A DNA stretch of 64,000 nt from Crocodylus rhombifer. Taxonomy: Eukaryota; Chordata; Crocodylia; Crocodylidae. The notes under the pieces are model-generated. The model had not been told where the DNA came from, did no database searches, and saw nothing but the letters and a program-made list of their open reading frames with translations. The DNA is taken from assembly GCA_038503035.1 (NCBI GenBank), contig JAVSML010025211.1:992001-1056000 (forward strand), written 5' to 3'. Shown in pieces: positions 13,190-23,499 of this stretch; position 1 is the first letter of the stretch; the number at the start of each line of letters is the position of its first letter. A program made the position numbers and the translations under genes.

Positions 13190-13904
13190 AAGCAAGGTAT
13201 GGTAGGGTAACAGAACTGGCCCCAAAGGGAGTAGAGCACGTCCACATGAGCACACACGTGCCTCTTGCCCTGCCTCAAACCCCTTTGAGACAGGCAACAG
13301 GGATGTGCGGGAACAAAAAAATATTCCCCACACTGCAGACTTGCAGCACGGGGAGAAAATTAGACCTCTGGGTATCTAGGGGTCGAAAAAACTCCATGTT
13401 TAAAAAAGGGTGGCAGGGCACAGTCCCTGATCATGCCCTGAGGCAACCAGAGGTTGGGTCCTCCATGGAGACACTCTGGCTGCCAGAGCATTTCTATGGT
13501 TGGCAGACCGCATGTTTCAGCACCAGGGCCCCAGTGCCCGTGAGTAAGGGGTCGGAGGTGCTGGTGGAGGGAATGATGGGGGGGATCCTGACAGCCCCAC
13601 CCACTCTGCCAGCCCCTCCCCAAGCCAGCCCCTGCTGAGGCCTCCAGCCCCTGCTGGGGTTGGTCCCTCCCCCACCAGCCCCCCAACCCCTGACCTGGCT
13701 GGCCCCATCCCCCTAAGCCCCACCCAAGCCCTCCCCCCCACCCCCAAATACCACCCTTGTACTTACCTGCAGTCTGGCTATGTCTGGGTGACTGGGGCCC
13801 CACCCACAGAGTGTGGAGTAAGGCAACAGCCCCAGCGGCTCCACCCCCTGCTGCCCCCCAGCTGCCGTGTGCTGCCCAGGGAGCTCAGCCTGGAGGCCCT
13901 GGAG

Positions 13905-13935
<31 letters not shown>
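13190..13935. repeat. GC/C-rich repetitive island ending in a C run
   Basis: Strongly GC-rich DNA with many CCAGCCCC/CCCTGCTG words (13600-13760) that ends in at least 31 consecutive C (13905-13935) at an assembly gap. The ORFs on both strands follow from the composition. It is probably transposon-derived, but no termini are visible. Confidence 0.45.
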
Positions 13936-14035
13936 NNNNNNNNNNNNNNNNNNNNNNNNNNNNNNNNNNNNNNNNNNNNNNNNNNNNNNNNNNNNNNNNN
14001 NNNNNNNNNNNNNNNNNNNNNNNNNNNNNNNNNNN
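13936..14035. other. Assembly gap (100 N)
   Basis: Exactly 100 N between a C run and a G run. A round number usually means a gap of unknown size. Poly-C on the left and poly-G on the right suggest the assembler failed at a homopolymer or at an inverted arrangement. Confidence 0.98.
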
Positions 14036-14040
14036 GGGGG

Positions 14041-14185
14041 CTGATTCCACCTGTTGGGGGCCTGCACCCATTCTGTGGGGTTGAACCCCCTGTTGGGGGG
14101 CAGTAACCCTTGTGAGAGGGCCGAATCCCCCATTGGGGTGGCCAAACCCCTTATGTGGGGGCCATCGCCCTGTTGGAGAGCAGCA
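14041..14185. repeat. Short minisatellite, about 7 units of 20-22 bp
   Basis: Units alternate a short A/C-rich part and a TGTTGGGGG-type part: around CCACCTGTTGGGGG, CATTCTGTGGGG, CCCCTGTTGGGGGG, CCTTGTGAGAGGG, CCCCATTGGGGTGG, CCTTATGTGGGGG and CCCTGTTGGAGAG. The array borders the gap, so its true length is unknown. Confidence 0.7.
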
Positions 14186-14399
14186 AAACATGTATTCATG
14201 AATTCATGAAACATGTATTTAGAGTTCACTTTATTATTATAAGAGACTTGCTTTAACACTGTAAGATATATCAATAAAGCATTGTCCAACTGATCACTGT
14301 TTCTGTCTTGCTCTCTGTCTTTATAGTGGTCTTTTGTTTTACTTGTGGAGGAACATGAATTTGAGGGTATTTTAGAGAGTGATTTGGGGATTTTTTTAT

Positions 14400-14950
14400 T
14401 AGGAATTTTTCAGCTTTCCAATAGGGGACACCAGAATTCCTGCTAGGGAGGCCATTGGCAGGACCCTGCTTGCTCAGAGCAGGCACCTTGGACCCAGCTG
14501 TCTGTGGCTGACCTCCTGGACAAATGGGGCCAGGAGGACATGCTTTGACAGTCCAAAGCAAGCCACCACACCTGGAACATCTTCCAGGTGATAGCTGCCC
14601 AGATGGCTGGGCAGGGGGCACAAATGGCAGTAGTGCCGCACAAAGGCCAACCCTGCAACCGCAGTCCACTGGCAGCTGGCCCAAAGGGGCAGACATCTCT
14701 ACTGGCTCTGCAGTCCCTATCCAAGTCTGGCAGGTGCACAGCAGGTCACAGCCAGGCAGCAGCCCCCACTGCCAGGCTGCTGCAGTGGGTAGAGGGTGCA
14801 GGGAACTCTCACAGCTGCTTCAGCAGTCCAGCTGGCACAAGGGGTAGTGTCCCCAGGTACCAATTGGCTGGGCCCCAGAAGCTCCTGAGAGCTAGTAGCC
14901 TTGAGCTACTTTCCATGGCAGCTTTTTATACTGCTGGGGCCAGGACAGGG
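14400..14950 (+). mobile_element. Possible LTR-type fragment
   Basis: A GC-rich block ends with CCAATTGGCTGGG near 14859 and, about 65 bp later, CTTTTTATACT near 14923. This CCAAT-then-TATA-like order resembles a retroviral U3 promoter. Termini and target duplication are not visible, so this is a weak call. Confidence 0.3.
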
Positions 14951-15510
14951 CTTTAGAAGTGGCCTTGTGGCAAAACTATGAAGCTCTTCATAGAAATATA
15001 GAAAAGAGATTTGCAGATGGTTATAAATCTACTCAGGCATACTGTATTCTGTAACATGAGGCTACTTGCCCAGTTTACTGGATGATGCTGAGCAAGGACA
15101 GAATCTCCCAGCGTTAGGACAGTTGGTAGCACTAGAACCATCTTTATGTATTTACCCTATGCCAAGTCTGAGGGTTTCTGTAGTGGTCAGATTGTTTGGC
15201 ACTGAAGGTTAAAAGCATTTTTTGATTGGGGAGAATTGTTTTCTCTTCTAGAAAATCTAAATATATGAGAGGAACTTTCCTACGTTTTTTATGAGAACTT
15301 CAGGATGTGGAAATATATATTTTTTGTTCCACTTAAGGGGGGAAAAAACCCAAAACCTTTTTATATGGCTTTTCACAATTTACAAAGTTTTGAAAATAAT
15401 CCCAAAATTTTAAGATGTTTCAATGATACATATTGGAGCTTGTGTATTTATTTTCCTTGTGAATATGAAAGTGCTGTGAACAAAGATATGGGTTTTCCGC
15501 AAAATTTTGA
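14951..15510. other. Intron, nothing recognised
   Basis: AT-rich. An 80-residue plus-strand ORF at 15305-15547 has no domain and overlaps the inverted repeat of the hAT element. Confidence 0.5.
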
Positions 15511-15513
15511 ATT

Positions 15514-18155
15514 GGAAAATTTTCCAGAAAAATTTCCAATGCCCTAAATAGAGTGAGATATGATTTAGCATGTTTATTTGATTTGTATTTAGTAAACAAA
15601 ACTCAAAGTACCCCTATGTTAATTTTATGTCCCAATAGTTACAAGTATTTGAACTGAAATATTTGATTAGGGAAAAAAAATAGATGCAGTCAACTTAATG
15701 TGGTTTTAATGTTATATTCAAAGCTTTATGTGGAAAGAAATTATTTTTATTAGAGTACTGGTAAAAATGTAAAGAATACACTATAGCATGTACTTCCCTT
15801 ACATTGTTTGTTTAAATTTAAGAAAAAAAAGAGAAGGCACTGACAACTGTTGACACTAATTTTAGCACACCCAAAGAACTGTGCATGATACGCCATGGTT
15901 GTCCAGTCATCTACTTCAACAGAGTTTAACTTTCTTCCACTGAGGTCACTGCAACACCTCCAGTTTCACAGTCACTATCTGTAGAATCACTTGCACTGCT
16001 TATTAGTTCCAGTTCAGAATTAGATTGAGGCAAATCTGATTCAGAACTACTTGAACCACATTCTCTTTTGCTAGAGGATGGTTTTACCAATGAGTGTATG
16101 GGCAAGGGCAACTTATCATCACACTGCATCCTCTTCACTAATTGTGCTTTTGACTGATTCTTCAGAAGCAAGAGATTTTTGAGAAACAGAAACAGAAGTG
16201 GTATGTTCATTTGTTAGTATTTTCCTCTTTTTTTTTTTCTTGATTGAGCTGAAAGCCTTCCATTTCCATTCACAAGAAGCTGTTGTTGGTGGACTGCTTA
16301 GGATTGTTAGAGCAATCCTGGACAACAGTCCAGTGCTATAGTATCCCTTCCACCTTGTGAAAGGAGACACATTCTCTGCTTCCTGCCAAATGATGTCTTC
16401 GCTCCACAGTTTTTCTTTTGCATGGTACTCGGCAGTGTCTGTCATCATGGCTATTTCATCGATATTGGGGACGTTCTTAGCTACTTCCATACTTTTATCG
16501 AGAGCAGAAGATAGTTCATCTTCCGATTAAATGTTGCCCTCTGTGTTGAGGATTCAAAAAGTTTTCTGCCAGATGAACTAGATGAAAGCAAAACTCAGAT
16601 CTCTTAATAAACATTTGTTTTACTTCTTCCTCTTCTTTTTTGGATAGAGATGAAGAAGGCAAAAGCTGAATTAGATTTTCATTCAGTTATCTGAATATCT
16701 CTGGAATATTTGAAAGGCTTGGTGCATTACCTTCAAGTTTCTTGATAGCCACTGAAACTGGTAGTAGCAAATCGAATGCTCCTTGAACTCAAACCCAGAA
16801 CACATCGTTGTCGAGAATCTGCTTCCGAATGTTCATGGGAATAATCTGGGATACTGTGTTATCTATTGAAGCACACTGCAAGCAGCTCTTTGTGCGCAGC
16901 AGACTGTGTAAACACTTTGTATCCAAGCCCCATCTAGTTTCTCCTGGCAATAAAAGTGCACTTTCCTTTCTGTGCTTCTTTTTCTGTAATTTCTTCAAAG
17001 TCTGACTAGCAGCATGATGATTATTCAATACCTTCACAATCGCTTTGCCATTTGCCAATATTGTCTTCATTGTATTCACACTTACTGTGTCCTTTGCCAG
17101 AAGATTCAACCCATGAGCAAGACAGCCAAATACTATTAAATGGGGATTCTTTGCCTTTAATATTTGCCATGCAGCTTTCACGCTACTCACATTATCAGTT
17201 ACAAGGGCTTATTATCGATTGTGTAATTAAAAAAAATATATTAAGTCTAAACTATTTTGGGTGCTTAGTGCAAGCAGAAAATATTTTAAATAAATAATAG
17301 TCCAGGGGTGCATTAATAACTTTTAAAATTATGATGTTTTAAAACAATATAGATGCTAGTTTATACTATGTGTTGTTTAACATATTAATTTGGTTACTTG
17401 CATGGGATGCCTGATGTAGACTTTTCTCAGATGATGTTCCACTATTTTGTTGTGTCAGCTTTCTGTATATGGCTTGTATTCTTTCAGGACAGTTTCTACA
17501 CATTATTATATGTTTCTTCATTTTTGTTGATTGTTGGCATACTTCTGCCAACAATATTTACATCTACCAACTTTCTTCCTTCCTTCCTTCAATTGCTTGA
17601 ACTTCACTATAATGATGCCACGCACTTTTTTTTTTTCTGATTAGGCATTATGATGACTACTTCAAACCAGAAGCACTAAAAAAATAACAGACCTCATGCA
17701 AACACTTCCAACTTTCCCAACTCAGGAAAAGAAATGAGACACTGCTCTGGGTGTTTGGTGAACTGAAAGTGAAACACAAATTAATCACAATTCTAGTTTT
17801 GGTTTTGCTTTCACTTGCAGTCTGAGATGAAACAAGAATTTTAGCTTTGGTTTTGATTTCACCTGCACAGCCAATTAGGTGAATTCATAATTAGATTTTT
17901 GGTTTGGATTATTATGTGGGTGTGTTTACCCTCCTGTTTATAAATCAGTAAAACATATATGTGTGCTTTCACATCTTTCGTTGGGATAATCACCTGAAAA
18001 ACATTAATTACAACTTTGAAACTGTCAAACTTGCCTAATATTGCATTGACATCCATTCATTGTTACTAATTAATTTTATGAAACAATGAATTTTTAGAAA
18101 TAGAAGTTTTTCCATGGAAAAATAAAGCATTGGAAAATTTTCCAGGCAATTTTCC
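15514..18155 (-). mobile_element. Degenerate hAT DNA transposon (BED-finger / DUF659-type)
   Basis: A broken minus-strand transposase (next entries) lies between imperfect inverted repeats at 15514-15546 and 18123-18155, which match at about 26 of 33 positions and share TTTCCAATGC. Total length is about 2.6 kb. No 8-bp target duplication was found at these points, so the true tips may lie slightly outside. Confidence 0.65.
15905..17600 (-). pseudogene. hAT transposase pseudogene
   Basis: Read on the minus strand, a BED-type zinc finger is first: CKYC followed by H-x4-C, MKKHIIMC, at about 17550-17500 with a frameshift. Next comes a DUF659/RNase-H-like region, 17205-16789, with the hallmark FGCLAHGLNLLAKD and later GETRWGLDTKCL. 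Last is the C-terminal dimerisation region (about 16490-16230) with PPTTASCEWKWKAFSS, then a serine/acidic tail to about 15926. Stops and frameshifts separate the pieces. Part of the N-terminal half of the DUF659 region is missing, replaced by about 150 bp of AT-rich DNA near 17210-17360. Family knowledge: such proteins cut and paste their own DNA. This copy cannot make one. Confidence 0.82.
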
Positions 18156-19600
18156 ACCCCACATATCTGGCTGTGGGGGGAAAAAGATTGGGGTTAAATT
18201 CATTGTAGTTCCAAATTTTTTGTAATCTTTTTCTTGCTTACTGCTAACAAAATAATATATATGGAAGACATGTTCACAAATGCAACCTAGAGCACTAGAA
18301 ATGACCTTTTTAGATGTTAGTTTTGTTGTTTCCTGCAATTTTACTTCCTATTACTCTGGATTTCTATTTCATTTTTTTCTGTTACTTATGTTGCTGGAAA
18401 TCAGAATGTGGATCAGTACTATTGCTGCCCAGTCAAGTTAGTATGAAACGGGGTGGTTGAGAAGTGGATTCAGCTTGTTGGTGCTATGCATGCATTTTGT
18501 AGAAGTTTTATAATACCTGAGATGGGTTGGAATGAAGGATTATTTTTGGAGTCTAAATACTTTATTCACATCTTTATTGATGGATAGAGAGTATTATGAT
18601 CTACCTACAGTATTCTTGTTTTGCTTTCTGTGTTTTAGGACTGCCCTCCTGCTTTCGTATGCTTTTTTAATTATTTAGAAACTGTTTGTCCACTACTGGA
18701 AATGATGCTAAGGTTAAAGATGAGTGCAAAAATGTATACAAGTGGTAAAAGCTGAGGTTTTTTTAGGATTTCAAATGAAGTGTATTCTTCTCACATATAG
18801 GTGGCAGTGGCGGGTCAGATAGACAATTTTTAGAAGTGAAATATGTCAGTCCTGTGCTAATCAATGGTTTTGTCACAATGCCAAAACTTACTTGCAAAAC
18901 TTCCAGAATCAGGTCTGGTTCAAATTCAGAACACTTTACTGTTTTGTTCCTGGATTAGGTTTCTTATATGGAGAAAGACAGTGAAGGCTGTTAGTCCGGA
19001 TTCTTCCTACTAATCTCAAGTTGAAACTCTAGCAAGGTTTAACAAAGTCCTCTAGTTGGGCCTGTTGAAGACACACATGTGGCCAGTGGCTTGAATCTTA
19101 GAAATATGATTTATTTATTTATCATGTCATCCTCCCCCCATGTAGTGTCAGATTATTCCTCAGTGTTTTTTCTTATTCAGCTTAGAACAACATGAGCAAT
19201 AGGATCTTTTGAAATTGAAAACTGGTTTAAATAAGATGGTTTTTAATGGGAGGCATTGAAAAACAACTTTTGAATTAGATGCTTTTTAAGATTTAGTTGA
19301 AAATAGATCTTTTAACATTAAATGTAAATTGTAGAGTCACTGAGTAGTCGTCAGTGCTTGGGAATTGCATTTCAGACAGGTATGGCACTAAAAGAAAAAA
19401 AACCTTCTTGATTTTTTTTTTTTTTTTTTGTGTGACTTAGCATTATGTTTTGAAAATTGATTGCAAAATTCCTGTATAGTGCGTTTATTATCTTGTTATT
19501 AGTATATTTGGGTTTTCTAATTTTTCATACCCATTGTTAAGAGGATATTTTAAATCACCTTTAAAGCTATGAAGAAACATTATTTTAGTATTGTATTTAG
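18156..19600. other. Intron, nothing recognised
   Basis: AT-rich with a long T run near 19410. No supportable feature. Confidence 0.5.
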
Positions 19601-19609
19601 TACTACATG

Positions 19610-20110
19610 CCTGGAGGAAAGCAGAGTGGAACAGGCTAGACATGAAGAGTTCTAGGCTGAGGGACAGAGAGCAGGCTGGTGAGAGAAACAGGATGGCGGG
19701 AGCAGAGTACCAGTTTGTTGGAGAGAGAAAATGTTGAGGGTGGATGAGGAATAGTGGGAGGCTTACGGTGGTTGGATCAAGAGGACCAGAACTGGCATCA
19801 GTGTTTGTGGGTTGGCGGGGTGTGGGAATAGGGAAATGGAGGTAGAAAGGAGAGAAACATGATAAACTAGGTGGTATGAGAAAACTGATGTAAGAAAGAA
19901 GTTAGGGCAAGGCTGGATAGATTGATGGGATGAAGAACCTACAGTAGGGGAGTTGGACTGGGAGTAAGGTTTGGTGACAGGTGAGTGTGAGTGAATTAGG
20001 AGCTAAAAGAGGTAACTGGGACTGAGTATAGGGAGGAGGGGAGATTCTAAGTTGGGAAGAGAAACTCTGACAACAGCCCTGGAGCAGAATTGGGACTGGG
20101 GTTCTTTTGA
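19610..20110. repeat. Purine-rich (G/A) tract of about 500 bp
   Basis: The plus strand is overwhelmingly G and A (GGGAGG, GAGAGAAA, TTGGGA words) with no clear period. A matching pyrimidine-rich tract lies at 30430-30830. It may be a decayed repeat or a triplex-prone low-complexity tract. Confidence 0.45.
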
Positions 20111-20464
20111 ACATTCAACACAAACCAGTTTCACTATGTGTGCTGAAGGTTCAGTGTAGAAGATGTACCTGGATTGGCAAAAATCTGTGTTTATGAAACT
20201 TGAAGGTTAGCATAATTTGTAACATTCCTGCTTTTTTTGTTGCAAAAGTTAGAAGATGTTGAGTGAGAGAAGCAGGGGATTGCATGAAGAGATAAGGGGG
20301 TCTCAGGGTTGAGATAGTTGAATTCACCCCTGGAGAAGAGGATTCTATTTCTGCCTTTGTCAGAGTTCCAATGTAAAGCTCAATAAATCACTTAATGCAG
20401 ATTTTGACAGGCAATCATTATTTGTGTTCCTCACTTTCTGGATGTCAAACTTGAGATGCTAATG

Positions 20465-21200
20465 CAGTGGTTTTCAACCTTGTTAGACTCAAGGCACCCC
20501 TTGTTAGTCTCAAGACATCCCTTGGAAAATGTAAATTCTTACTGCACTTCAAGGAGAAATCATGAGTGCAGATGTTCAGACTTTTCTCCCCCAGATTAAA
20601 AATGGCCCCTCTAGAAGAAAAATAACTCAGGAACAACCAGGCTGCAATCACTCCCAGAAGAAACTCTCCTGGGAGAATGAATGTTTGTACATGCTGTGGC
20701 TTCTCTCAGAAGAGAATGTAGTCCTCCTGCGTCCACCCGCTCCTCCCTCCCCCTTTTCCCATGGAGACAGTGGTTGTGTACACACATTTAAATAATCCAG
20801 AAGAAGTTTCCCAGATTTATTCTCCTCATAGAAAAACTTTTGCTTTCTTTTGCAACAGCAGAGTCCAACAAAGGGGGACACTGTCTCTCTGGAAGGGAGA
20901 GAATGAGAGGGGGGATGGGATACTAAAGGACTATGTTCTCTTCTGAGAGAAACCATAGCAAGTACAGACATTCACTCTCCCAAAAGAAACTCTCCTAGGA
21001 GGAATTTAAACATTTTTGTTCCCAAGTTCTTTTTCTTTTGGAGCAGCCATTTTACTGTGAGGGAAAAAGCATAAACTTCTGCACACTTATGGTTGTTCCT
21101 GAGAGAGCAATGACTCTCGCAAGATAAATTGAAGGTCAGTATGAAGCCAGTGTGTTGCTTGCTGGACTCTGCTGCTGCAGCAGAGAGCACAACACTCACC
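20465..21200. mobile_element. Foldback hAT-like MITE (long imperfect inverted repeat)
   Basis: The left side opens with the hAT-type tip CAGTGGTTTTCAACC. Inside, sequence at about 20651-20722 is repeated in reverse complement at about 20935-21003: left CTCTCAGAAGAGAATG against right TTCTCTTCTGAGAG, and left ATGTTTGTACATGC against right GCAAGTACAGACAT. Further pairs (GAGACAGTG 20764 / CACTGTCTC 20879; AGGAACAACC 20630 / GGTTGTTCCT 21090) place the centre near 20830. The right terminus and target duplication are not clear. Confidence 0.6.
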
Positions 21201-21628
21201 CTCCCTGATCCTCACATTGTTCTGCAGGGAAAAATGGGTTGACCATGGGCAGTCTGGGTCACCCAGTCAGGGCTGCCCTGTGCACTGCTGTCATCTATCA
21301 CTAGGCAGTCTTAGGGAGCCCACAGAGCATGCTGAGATGTGTGTACAGGTCTATCCTCAGCTGCACAGTGTCAGCACTGCAAGCTCTCCACTCTTCAAGA
21401 CCCCAGCATTCAATATGAGCCCAGGACAGCAGCAATTAGAGCCATGGTGGAGCAGACCCAGGTTGGCAGGGGGTACAGGAGGTCAGCTCTGGGCTCTGGG
21501 TGGCAGTGTCGGACAGTGGAGGGGCTAACTGGGGCATGAGGGTGCTGAAAGTGCAGAGCTTGGTGACTAGGTGTCAGGCAGGAGTCTGGCATTTGTCTGG
21601 CTGGGCTGACCAGGTGCAGTTTAACACA
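21201..21628. other. Moderately GC-rich intron, no gene recognised
   Basis: Short ORFs on both strands, none with a domain. It lies immediately upstream of a MITE and about 300 bp upstream of the NEBL exon. Confidence 0.45.
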
Positions 21629-21630
21629 GT

Positions 21631-21815
21631 CAGCTTCTACACATGTGCTTAATTGCAGTAAATTATGCCAGCGTAAAATAGTACTGTCCCCAACAATACT
21701 ATCTTACGCAGGCCTATGTTAGTTTACTGTGGCCTAATACTGTTGCATGTGACAGTAAGACTTTACTTCACAGATAATTAATCTACTACTTAATAAAGTG
21801 CACGTGTAGACGTGG
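21631..21815. mobile_element. MITE with TCTACACRTG termini
   Basis: The left end TTCTACACATGTGC and the right end GTGCACGTGTAGACG are inverted repeats of each other; AGTAAATTA and TAATCTACTACTT continue the pairing inward. It is about 185 bp with no ORF and ends about 100 bp before the NEBL exon. It resembles the tips of elements at 51.4, 59.7 and 63.5 kb. Confidence 0.6.
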
Positions 21816-21895
21816 CCCCTGAGTGTTTTATTCACTTAAAAAACAATCATTCCTAGAATTAAATTGGAAAAAAAAAAGAGCAAATCCAACCTGTT

Positions 21896-21916
21896 TATCT
21901 GTTTTCTGTTTTTTAG
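21896..21916 (+). promoter_or_regulatory. 3' splice site of the NEBL exon
   Basis: A pyrimidine-rich stretch (TCTGTTTTCTGTTTTTTAG) ends in AG directly before the first codon of the nebulin repeat. It sets the exon start and gives phase 0. Confidence 0.85.
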
Positions 21917-22024
21917 GTCAAATACAAAAGAGACTTTGAAGAAAGCAAAGGAAGAGGATTCAGCATTGTGACTGATACACCTGAATTACAAAGGCTGAAA
22001 AGGACTCAGGAACAAATCAGTAAT
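21917..22024 (+). CDS. NEBL: NEBL (LASP2/LIM-nebulette form) internal exon: one nebulin repeat
   Basis: The 108 bases translate without a stop to 36 residues beginning [18 protein letters not shown] and ending RTQEQISN. This has the nebulin-repeat signature: a K-Y-x-x-x-F core near the start, then a D-T-P-E-L-Q-R segment about 20 residues later. It matches the second nebulin repeat of the LASP2 product of NEBL as I know it; the paralogue LASP1 differs at several positions, for example KEEFEKNKGKGF. The protein is an actin-binding LIM-nebulin-SH3 scaffold of focal adhesions and Z-discs. The exon is preceded by a pyrimidine-rich tract ending TTTTTTAG and followed by GTATGT. Both boundaries fall between codons, so skipping it would keep the frame. 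The last exon base is T rather than the usual G, so the donor is slightly weak. No neighbouring NEBL exon (LIM domain, third repeat or SH3) is visible, consistent with the very long introns of this gene. Confidence 0.95.
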
Positions 22025-22030
22025 GTATGT
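22025..22030 (+). promoter_or_regulatory. 5' splice site of the NEBL exon
   Basis: GTATGT follows the codon AAT. The intron side fits the donor consensus, while the exon side ends in T rather than G. The boundary at the end of the ...QISN motif agrees with the repeat-per-exon structure of nebulin-family genes. Confidence 0.8.
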
Positions 22031-22925
22031 AACTATATCCTGCAGTAATGGCAGATCAGATGAATAGTATGTGTAAGAAAAGGCATGACTGTAGGTTGGT
22101 GGTGTTTCGGATGATGTTTGTGAGGGTGAAGAAATTCAATTTGCTGACTGACTTATGTGTGTTACATTCTTAAAGGTGTACAGTACACAGCACATAGGCA
22201 ATGTGTGTTCACCTCTCCAGTTTTCATCAAAGGTTTTCATAATACATGCTTATGGTACAAAGGTTATATGCATTGTACTTTTTTATTTAATATTCCTGTT
22301 TGCAAAAATACGTATTTGTTAACATTTTTGTATCTATTGTTTGACAGCTTTTTTAACAAGAATTCTCAAAATATGCATAGGTTACAAAATGGAGTTCTAG
22401 CATACAAGAAAATGCTAATATTTAGCTTTGAAAAAAGTATCCAGGAAAATGCCTTGCAAGATGAATTACGAACAAGAAATTCTAGTGATGCAAAATATTA
22501 TCATGCATCTTCTCTTATTGTCATTAATGCAAAATAGTACCTTCAACACCAAAAATGGCCCCTAACCTCCCAAGTCTTTTGGGCATTTCCAGTTTGTTTA
22601 TTTATGTTTTGATGTAGGATACTTAGCTGGCTTTACAAGCTGGAGAATTGTTACCGTATATAAATTTACAAGCCACCAGATATTCGTTAGAGTATGTGTT
22701 CTTTTAGGTAATTCTGCCTGCCAGAGCTTTTGTCTGTATGCAACTTTAAAAAAATGTATTTTTAATTTATTTTACTCATGAAACAAGTTGGTTGCACAGC
22801 AATATGTTTTCATAAAAGTTGTTTTACTTGTAAGAAAATATATTTTTGAGTAGCATTGGCTGGGAAATTTTAGACAAAATGATTTTTTCATTAGAAACAG
22901 CTAATTTTGTTGCAACTTTCATTAG
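22031..22925. other. Intron downstream of the NEBL exon, nothing recognised
   Basis: AT-rich. The 126-residue plus-strand ORF at 22157-22537 begins after the donor site, has no domain and is not in a splice context. Confidence 0.55.
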
Positions 22926-22929
22926 GATA

Positions 22930-23450
22930 GGATTTTGTTGCCTAGGATGGAATTTATTGTCTGAGAGAGAGACCATCCCTGAAGATAACTTAGTGGGTCA
23001 GACATTAATCTTGGCGGTAGGAGTCACAAGTTTAAGTCCCTAGTCTAAACTAGTCTGTTTTTGATTCAGCCCAGGTACTTGAACCTGAGTCTCCCACATC
23101 CTATGTGGGTGTTCTAACTACCTGGCTATATTGGCTTGCGTGGTCGAGGGTCTCTCTCAGTGTCTCCTGATGGAGCTGTTTTACTTAAAGAAAAAAAAAT
23201 AGACCAGAAAGAGGGGAAGAGAGTGACAGAAACTGACTGCTTCTGTAGCACAGTGGGCGTAGTACTCATGTAGGAAGTATGACACCCTACTCCAATAATT
23301 TTTTATTGATTTGCATGAAGTGGACAGAGGAAAGATCAACTGACCCACTTATATACCTTGCTGTTAATGGATAGGGCACTCATTTGGGAAGTTAAAAAGG
23401 TAGGTCTGCAACATACCAGGTATCTGCCATTACCAGGACATTGACTGGTT
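22930..23450. repeat. Cluster of tRNA-like modules in both orientations (repeat-derived)
   Basis: Four segments look like decayed tRNA sequence. (1) Plus, 22990-23045: AGTGGGTCAG, then a B-box-like AGTTTAAGTCC. (2) Minus, 23070-23130: CCAGGTAGTTAGAACACCC ... GGTTCAAGTACC. (3) Plus, 23245-23297: TAGCACAGTGGGCGTAG (A-box-like). (4) Plus, 23360-23410: GGATAGGGCACTCATTTGGG. None folds into a full cloverleaf with a matched acceptor stem by eye, so these are not tRNA genes. They resemble the tRNA-like modules common in reptile SINEs and LTRs. Confidence 0.5.
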
Positions 23451-23499
23451 TGATTTGGGGTTTTTCTCTCTCTCTGAAAAAAGTGAAAGGTTTGTTCTG

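Noticed and set aside
13156..13803. 160- and 147-residue ORFs
   Set aside because: Composition-driven ORFs in a C-rich repeat, dominated by P/G and no domain.
13757..14289. Several ORFs of 79-137 residues on both strands with proline or glycine runs
   Set aside because: They run through the 100-N gap and the flanking C/G homopolymers, so they are artefacts of unknown bases and composition.
16789..17190. hAT transposase piece as a domesticated host gene
   Set aside because: The finger, middle and C-terminal parts are separated by stops and frameshifts, and part of the middle is missing, so there is no sign of selection for a protein.
22157..22537. 126-residue ORF as an extension of the NEBL exon
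   Set aside because: It lies after the donor site in the intron, in AT-rich DNA with no nebulin motif.
22985..23140. tRNA genes
   Set aside because: A- and B-box-like words are visible, but no paired acceptor stem or clean cloverleaf.
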